A stretch of 11,750 nt of DNA from UBA9076 sp964418835 (GTDB lineage Bacteria > Bacillota_I > Bacilli_A > Erysipelotrichales > Erysipelotrichaceae), in contig CAYQNJ010000028.1 in assembly GCA_964418835.1 (NCBI GenBank), positions 1-11,750 of the forward strand, read 5' to 3'. The position numbers and the translations under genes were made by a program. This document shows positions 7,681-11,750 of this stretch, one piece after another. Position 1 is the first letter of the stretch. Each line of letters begins with the position of its first letter. Under the pieces are notes generated by a model. That model was not told the DNA's origin, made no database searches, and was given only the letters and a program-made list of their open reading frames with translations.

Positions 7681-8475
7681 CTATATTATCCAAGGCTCAA
7701 ATACTGCGATTATTTTAGATGACAACTTAGCACCACTATCTAAACAAACATCGATAGAAGATCCTTTTAACAGTTCATAAATGAATCCAGAAATAAATGC
7801 ATCTCCTGCACCAACTGTATTTACTACTGTAGTTGGATATATTCCACATTGATAATATTTGTTTCCATCATATGCCAAGCTTCCATTTTCTCCAAAAGTT
7901 GCAATAGCTATACTCATACCTCTATCCACTTTGTCTTTTAGAAAGTTTTCAATAAATTCATCTCTAACTCCGTGGTAAGAAAAAAATCCATAATCAACAT
8001 ATTTAATAGTTGAATCAATTATTGGGCTATCTAGTCTATCAGCATAGTCAAAGCTTATCTTTGTGTTTTTAAGCGCTTTCACGTCTTTTAAAATATTATC
8101 CGCTTTTCCCCATAAAGCACTGTGTACTAAATCATGAGTAGAAGCGAACCTTATGTCTTCTTCATCAAATACCATGTTTTCTAAAACACCTTCAACATAG
8201 TCTCCATGAACCCTATCATTTCCATTCATATCCATAAATGTTATTGCAGTAGGTCCATCCGCAACTTTTGTGTGAGATGTATCTATTCCAACCTTTTGAA
8301 GCAACGCTATTATTTTGTCTCCGTATTTGTCACTTCCTGTAGTCGTAATCATTGATACATTAGCTCCAAGCATTTGTAAGTTAACGCCCGTATCAACAAC
8401 ATTCCCCGTTTCATAATATCTATTCAAATTTGAATAAACATCAATACAATTATCCCCAATCATTGCTACTTTCAT
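7681..8475 (-). CDS. FrlD-like PfkB-family sugar kinase with altered sugar-site motif
   Basis: 264 aa and homologous to FrlD and to the other kinase of this operon: GDNCIDVY (7-14), NGNDRVHGDYVEGV (84-97) and NTVGAGDAF (219-227) with catalytic D225. The ATP/anion-hole part is therefore intact. The substrate part is not canonical: where FrlD has GGNxVNVAV, this protein has TGNVVDTGV (23-31), with the first Gly replaced by Thr and the second Asn by Asp (D28). The C-terminal GAW of FrlD is EPWII here. By inference it phosphorylates a different sugar-amine or epimer. It is the first gene of the operon, led by a good promoter and RBS AGGAG (ATGAAAGGAGCAAATTATG). Database pipelines may simply call it fructoselysine 6-kinase. 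Confidence 0.5.
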   Translation of the reverse strand: MKVAMIGDNCIDVYSNLNRYYETGNVVDTGVNLQMLGANVSMITTTGSDKYGDKIIALLQKVGIDTSHTKVADGPTAITFMDMNGNDRVHGDYVEGVLENMVFDEEDIRFASTHDLVHSALWGKADNILKDVKALKNTKISFDYADRLDSPIIDSTIKYVDYGFFSYHGVRDEFIENFLKDKVDRGMSIAIATFGENGSLAYDGNKYYQCGIYPTTVVNTVGAGDAFISGFIYELLKGSSIDVCLDSGAKLSSKIIAVFEPWII

Positions 8476-8528
8476 AATTTGCTCCTTTCATATTTAAGTT
8501 ATCAGAAAATATCAATTAATAAGTTATC

Positions 8529-8544
8529 GTGGTTTTTATACCGC
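8529..8544. promoter_or_regulatory. Candidate GntR-type operator A (operon side)
   Basis: GTGGTTTTTATACCGC, an imperfect inverted repeat (GTGGT/ACCGC) 4 to 19 bases downstream of the -10 box of the minus-strand operon promoter, covering the expected transcription start. A repressor bound here would block initiation. It resembles element B at 8650-8665 and, loosely, HutC-type sites with GGTATA/ACC halves, although the half-site spacing is wider. Binding is inferred only. Confidence 0.5.
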
Positions 8545-8548
8545 TTTT

Positions 8549-8577
8549 ATAGTAGCACGCACTATATAGGGTGTCAA
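8549..8577 (-). promoter_or_regulatory. Sigma-A promoter of the frl-type operon
   Basis: On the minus strand a perfect -35 TTGACA (8572-8577) and a -10 TACTAT (8549-8554) are separated by 17 bases. Transcription would start near 8542, giving a leader of about 67 bases before the kinase ATG at 8475. The -10 box lies inside an inverted repeat, TATAGT-7-ACTATA (8548-8566), and TATAGTA recurs at 8578-8584, just outside the -35. A second perfect TATAAT (minus, 8588-8593) lacks a matching -35. Confidence 0.5.
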
Positions 8578-8626
8578 TATAGTAAATATTATATGAAATT
8601 TAGATGTTGTAAGCCCTTTCCATGTA

Positions 8627-8637
8627 TGATACTATCA
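8627..8637. promoter_or_regulatory. Short palindrome TGATA-C-TATCA upstream of the divergent gene
   Basis: An 11-base perfect palindrome with one central base, located where the -35 of the plus-strand promoter would be expected (about 17 bases before its TATATT). It could be an activator or repressor site, but is short enough in AT-rich DNA to be chance. Confidence 0.5.
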
Positions 8638-8649
8638 AATTGACTAATT

Positions 8650-8665
8650 GTGGTATATTTTTCAC
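8650..8665. promoter_or_regulatory. Candidate GntR-type operator B (divergent gene side)
   Basis: GTGGTATATTTTTCAC, similar to element A when both are read on the plus strand: GTGGT, an AT-rich core, then C-purine-C at the end, both 16 bases long. It contains the -10 of the plus-strand gene, so a bound protein would block it. A shared element at both transcription units would place them under common control. Inference from two sites only. Confidence 0.5.
8651..8659 (+). promoter_or_regulatory. Extended -10 promoter of the YtcJ-like gene
   Basis: TGG followed by TATATT (8654-8659) fits an extended -10 (TGn-TATAAT) with no convincing -35; ACTATC at 8631-8636 is 17 bases upstream and weak. The predicted start near 8666 gives a leader of about 24 bases. 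TTGACT at 8640-8645 is too close to serve this -10. Confidence 0.5.
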
Positions 8666-8679
8666 TAGAACATATGTGT

Positions 8680-8685
8680 GGAGGG
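8680..8685 (+). promoter_or_regulatory. Ribosome binding site of the YtcJ-like gene
   Basis: GGAGGG, 4 bases before the ATG at 8690 (5 if only GGAGG is counted). The reading frame is open to a GTG at 8678, but that codon overlaps the Shine-Dalgarno itself, so the ATG is preferred. Confidence 0.5.
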
Positions 8686-8689
8686 TAAA

Positions 8690-10195
8690 ATGACTAATAT
8701 CGTATTAAAAAGCTCTAGTATTTTTACAGGATCATCAAGAAATCTTCTAAACGGCTACATAAAAATCGAAAACAATAAAATTACTTATGTAGGAAACAAT
8801 CAACCTGAAATTGAAAGCGACACAAAAATTATTGACCTTAAGGACCAAATGGTTTTACCAGGATTTGTTGATTCACATTGTTTTTTTACAGGCTATCTAT
8901 TAACTATTTTTCCTTTTGATTGTTCTTCATACAAAACAAAAGAACAAGTATTTGAGTACATTAAAAACTCTAGTGATGATGTTGTGCTTATGAATCATTT
9001 AAAACTAGATGATATTAGTGATGAAGATTTAAATGAATTTAAAGATAAATCTGTAATCATCTTTCACGAAGGACAAGAAACTTGTATTCTAAATGACAAC
9101 GCTAAACAAAGATTTGAGTTTGATAATAGTAAATGCTATTCAGAAGGTTATTGGAAGTTATTAGAGTACATCTTAAATAAAGATGATGTAGCTGAAAAAG
9201 AGTTTATTAAATACCTAGCAATGCTTAACTCTAAAGGTATTACTTCAATAAAAGAAATGGGCTTTGATAATTATTACAATTTCACTGATAAGCTAAATAA
9301 GTTAAAAAACGAAAACAAGCTAACTGCAAGAGTTAACTTTATGAGCCAACCTGTAGGTTATGACATGGATGTTGATTACGGCTTGAATATGAAAGAAAAG
9401 TATAACGATGAGTATTTATGCTTCTCTGGATACAATCAGATGACTGATGGCTCTATAAGTCAATTAGAAGGCTATTTAAAACAACCTTATCTATGTGAAG
9501 ATACAATATGCAAAAAAGATATTGATTGGGATAAGTTAGAAGCGGATACACTTACGGCTGATAGTCTTGATATGAGATTTTCACTACATGCTCAAGGAGA
9601 TGGAGCAATTAAAAAATGCCTAGATATCTTTAATAAATGTAAAAAAGATTCTAATGGCAAACTTGTTAACAGACATGCAATAACTGACTTAGAATGCTCA
9701 GATGCTAATGACTTTAAACTTATGGGTGAATTAGGTGTAGTCGCTGAGATTTATCCACAAATAATGTCAATCGCAAAAAGAGAAGAAAAAATAGCTATGA
9801 TCAATAAAAATATCGGTGTCGAAAGAGGCAAGAATTACTGGAATCGTAGAGCTATGCTTGACAATGATGTAGTTATATCATGTGCAACTGACTTACCACT
9901 ACTAGTAGATGATATTCCTGAGTCTATTTACAATAGCGTTTATGGTCTTTTCCCTGATTCAAGTGTGCCTTTCAATAAACAAAATACAATTTCAGTTTCT
10001 GAATTATTAAAGGCTTGGACTTATGGTGGTCAATACAACTTAGGAAAAGAAAGTATACTAGGAACAATTGAAGTTGGAAAACTTGCAGATATAACTGTAC
10101 TAAATAAAAATGTATTAGATGTGCCTGAATATCATTTAGATGATGTTGAAGTGACATTAACTATATTTGATGGAAAGATTGTGTTTAAAAGATAA
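8690..10195 (+). CDS. YtcJ-like (Amidohydro_3) metal-dependent hydrolase family protein with eroded metal site
   Basis: 501 aa from the ATG chosen here, near the usual 520-550 aa of the YtcJ/NfdA group. The N-terminal beta-sandwich leads into PGFVDSH (57-63); the barrel contains DGSISQLEGYL (253-263), SLHAQGD (298-304) and SCATDLPL (397-404); the C-terminal sandwich has GTIEVGKLADITVLNKN (458-474), typical of the family. Active members need an HxH, a Lys before the DGS motif, two later His and an Asp. Here H63, H300 and D401 are kept, but the second His of HxH is F65, the Lys position is about N249, and the RIEH His is D333. It may use one metal, or be inactive. It is transcribed divergently from the frl-type operon and shares its control region. 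Substrate unknown; a role in freeing or trimming glycated amino acids is only a guess. Confidence 0.5.
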   Translation: MTNIVLKSSSIFTGSSRNLLNGYIKIENNKITYVGNNQPEIESDTKIIDLKDQMVLPGFVDSHCFFTGYLLTIFPFDCSSYKTKEQVFEYIKNSSDDVVLMNHLKLDDISDEDLNEFKDKSVIIFHEGQETCILNDNAKQRFEFDNSKCYSEGYWKLLEYILNKDDVAEKEFIKYLAMLNSKGITSIKEMGFDNYYNFTDKLNKLKNENKLTARVNFMSQPVGYDMDVDYGLNMKEKYNDEYLCFSGYNQMTDGSISQLEGYLKQPYLCEDTICKKDIDWDKLEADTLTADSLDMRFSLHAQGDGAIKKCLDIFNKCKKDSNGKLVNRHAITDLECSDANDFKLMGELGVVAEIYPQIMSIAKREEKIAMINKNIGVERGKNYWNRRAMLDNDVVISCATDLPLLVDDIPESIYNSVYGLFPDSSVPFNKQNTISVSELLKAWTYGGQYNLGKESILGTIEVGKLADITVLNKNVLDVPEYHLDDVEVTLTIFDGKIVFKR

Positions 10196-10199
10196 AGTA

Positions 10200-10226
10200 A
10201 AAAATCGTCTTATAAGGACGATTTTT
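10200..10226. terminator. Bidirectional rho-independent terminator
   Basis: Perfect 10-base inverted repeat AAAAATCGTC (10200-10209) and GACGATTTTT (10217-10226) with a 7-base loop. The A-tract and T-tract flank the GC-containing part on both sides, so it can end transcription of the plus-strand gene stopping at 10195 and of the minus-strand transketolase gene stopping at 10234. Convergent gene ends agree with this. Confidence 0.5.
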
Positions 10227-10233
10227 CATTTGA

Positions 10234-11157
10234 CTAAATTAAGCTTTTTACAACATTAACTACTTCAGTAGAAGTTAGTTTATATTTTTCTAGTAGTGCG
10301 TTAACTGCTCCACTTTCACCAAATGTGTCTTGAACACCAATCTTAGTGATTGTTCTTGGGCATAATTTAACACTTACATCAGATATAGCACTTCCTAAAC
10401 CACCAATAACATTGTGTTCTTCAGCTGTTATTATGTGTTTATGAGTTTTTAGTATTTCTTCAACACCTTTTTCATCAAGAGGTTTAATGCTGCAAACATT
10501 AACTACAGTGATTTTGATTCCTTCTTGTTCTAAAGCTTTTGCGGCTTTTAAACTTTCTTGAACCATTAAACCAGTCGCAAATATTGCAATATCTTCTCCT
10601 TTAGTAACTACTTTAATCTTACTAAAATCAAACACTTCATCACTACTATAAACATCATCAACCTTAGATCTTCCAAGTCTTACATAACAAGGATTCTTTG
10701 TTTTAGCAACATAGTTGATTACTGCCTTAGTTTCCGCTTCATCACAAGGAGAATAAACTTCCATACCAGGAATAACCCTCATAGTAGCTATATCTTCAAT
10801 AGCTTGATGACTAACTCCATCTTCACCAACTGCAATACCCGCATGAGTACCACACACCTTCACATTTAAATGTGGATATGCAATTGAGTTTCTTACTTGT
10901 TCCCATGCTCTTCCTGTTGCAAACATTGCGAAAGTTGACGCAAATACTGTATAACCACTAGAAGCAATACCAGCTGCAACACTTATCATATTACCTTCTG
11001 CAATACCCATATTAAAATGTCTTTCAGGACAAACCTTTTTTGCATCTGCTGTTTTAGTAGACTTTGTTAAATCCGCATCTAATACAACAATCTTTTCATC
11101 TTCAACAATTAATTTAGCTAACGCTTCTCCATACGCTTCTCTAGTTGCCTTACCCAT
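10234..11157 (-). CDS. Transketolase, C-terminal subunit (split type)
   Basis: 307 aa, the usual size of the separate C-terminal transketolase subunit. It carries the pyrimidine-binding domain (about 1-170), with catalytic glutamate E54 in MGIAEGNM that activates thiamine diphosphate, and THAGIAVGEDGVSHQ (104-118) contributing substrate-site His. The C-terminal transketolase domain (about 185-305) includes HNVIGGLGSA. With the N-terminal subunit it moves two-carbon ketol units between sugar phosphates in the non-oxidative pentose phosphate pathway. The ATG follows the stop of the N-terminal gene by one base (TAATATG), with RBS GGAGG inside that gene's last codons, so the halves are coupled. 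It is separated from the frl-type genes by a terminator and an opposing gene, so it is probably a separate unit. Confidence 0.5.
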   Translation of the reverse strand: MGKATREAYGEALAKLIVEDEKIVVLDADLTKSTKTADAKKVCPERHFNMGIAEGNMISVAAGIASSGYTVFASTFAMFATGRAWEQVRNSIAYPHLNVKVCGTHAGIAVGEDGVSHQAIEDIATMRVIPGMEVYSPCDEAETKAVINYVAKTKNPCYVRLGRSKVDDVYSSDEVFDFSKIKVVTKGEDIAIFATGLMVQESLKAAKALEQEGIKITVVNVCSIKPLDEKGVEEILKTHKHIITAEEHNVIGGLGSAISDVSVKLCPRTITKIGVQDTFGESGAVNALLEKYKLTSTEVVNVVKSLI

Positions 11158-11158
11158 A

Positions 11159-11750
11159 TTACATTGCCTCCACTTCTGCTAATGCTTGTTCTAGTTGCTC
11201 TTTATTAGGCGCAACACCATGCCAAGCATAATTATTTTCCATAAAAGAAACACCTTTTCCTTTAATTGTTTTCGCAAATATCAAAGTAGGTTTTCCTTTA
11301 GTTTCTTTTGCTTTATTTAATGCATCTCGTATTTCATCTAAATTATGTCCATCTATTCGTATTACTTTCCAATTAAATGCTTCAAACTTCTTATCAAGAG
11401 GTCTAGAGTCCATTACTTCAACTGTATCTCCATCAATTTGTAAACCATTCACATCCAAAACAGCACACAAGTTATCAAGCTTAAAATGAGCCGCAGCCAT
11501 TGCTGCTTCCCAAACTTGACCTTCATTACACTCACCATCACCAAGTAAAGCATAAACTCTATGGTCATTTTTCGATAACTTATTAGCCATTGCCATACCA
11601 ACTGCAGCACTTATCCCTTGCCCAAGTGAGCCTGTACTCATATCAACACCATCCACATAGTTCATATTTGGGTGTCCTTGTAGTTTAGAGTTAACCTTTC
11701 TAAAAGTCATTAAATCACCTTTAAAAATACCTTTTTCATAAAGTGTTGCA
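11159..11750 (-). CDS. Transketolase, N-terminal subunit (split type), 5' end outside the window
   Basis: The frame is open to the window edge, so the protein start lies beyond 11750; the internal Met at 11710 is not the start, since it is preceded in frame by LYEKGIFKGDL, typical transketolase sequence. The visible part, about 196 residues, has SKLQGHP, GVDMSTGSLGQG and the thiamine-diphosphate/Mg motif GDGECNEGQ (GDG to N), then WEAAMAAAHFKLDNL and NGLQIDG. A complete subunit is about 270-280 aa, so roughly 75-85 residues are missing. It ends one base before the C-terminal subunit gene. Separate N and C genes are common in Bacillota and archaea, and each half ends and starts cleanly, so this is not a frameshifted full-length gene. 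Confidence 0.5.
   Translation of the reverse strand, partial: ATLYEKGIFKGDLMTFRKVNSKLQGHPNMNYVDGVDMSTGSLGQGISAAVGMAMANKLSKNDHRVYALLGDGECNEGQVWEAAMAAAHFKLDNLCAVLDVNGLQIDGDTVEVMDSRPLDKKFEAFNWKVIRIDGHNLDEIRDALNKAKETKGKPTLIFAKTIKGKGVSFMENNYAWHGVAPNKEQLEQALAEVEAM

Noticed and set aside
8678..8689. GTG start for the YtcJ-like gene
   Set aside because: The GTG overlaps the GGAGGG Shine-Dalgarno that serves the ATG at 8690.
8476..8689. Riboswitch (for example TPP, suggested by the YjbQ gene and transketolase) in the divergent region
   Set aside because: The leaders are about 67 and 24 bases, too short for a TPP element, and no conserved riboswitch core is seen.
10234..11750. Transketolase split by a frameshift or nonsense mutation
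   Set aside because: Each half has normal domain boundaries, its own stop or start and an RBS for the second; two-gene transketolases are a normal arrangement.
1..11750. CRISPR array, tRNA/rRNA genes, insertion sequences or phage genes
   Set aside because: No regularly spaced repeats, RNA gene motifs, transposase or integrase sequences were seen; nearly all of the window is covered by metabolic genes.

Overview
The window is AT-rich, uses Shine-Dalgarno sites of the AAGGAG/GGAGG type, packs its genes tightly on one strand and carries a two-subunit transketolase. Together these suggest a low-GC Bacillota (Clostridia or Erysipelotrichia-like), probably an anaerobic gut fermenter. I cannot name the species from sequence alone.

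Layout. From 8475 down to 5, ten minus-strand genes form one apparent operon with gaps of 1 to 47 bases and one 4-base overlap. In order of transcription they are: FrlD-like PfkB kinase, FrlC epimerase, amidohydrolase-fold protein, YjbQ/UPF0047 protein, FrlA-type amino-acid/Amadori-product permease, GntR/HutC regulator, FrlD kinase, a second GntR/HutC regulator, FrlB-type SIS deglycase, and a second FrlC-like isomerase. A 214-base intergenic region (8476-8689) holds a good minus-strand sigma-A promoter and divides this operon from a divergent plus-strand YtcJ-like amidohydrolase (8690-10195). That gene converges on a minus-strand transketolase pair (C-terminal half 10234-11157, N-terminal half from 11159 running off the window), and a bidirectional hairpin terminator separates them.

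How it works together. The core (FrlA, FrlD, FrlB, FrlC) is the known fructoselysine (Amadori product) route. The permease imports the glycated amino acid, a PfkB kinase phosphorylates the sugar at C6, the SIS-domain deglycase releases glucose 6-phosphate and the free amino acid, and the epimerase feeds in the psicose-type isomer. This locus is expanded compared with the E. coli frl operon: two kinases, two isomerases and two HutC-type regulators, but only one deglycase and one permease. That suggests at least two related glycated substrates channelled through a common deglycase.

The unusual part is the accessory set. A PF04909-type amidohydrolase has lost all the metal ligands I can align. 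It overlaps by ATGA a divergent YjbQ-family protein that keeps its core His/Glu/Asp residues but has lost the GTWQ signature. The divergently transcribed YtcJ-like protein also has an eroded metal site. Similar 16-bp GTGGT-AT-rich-CRC elements sit at the start of both divergent transcription units and are candidate operators for the co-encoded GntR proteins. The transketolase genes are probably a separate unit.
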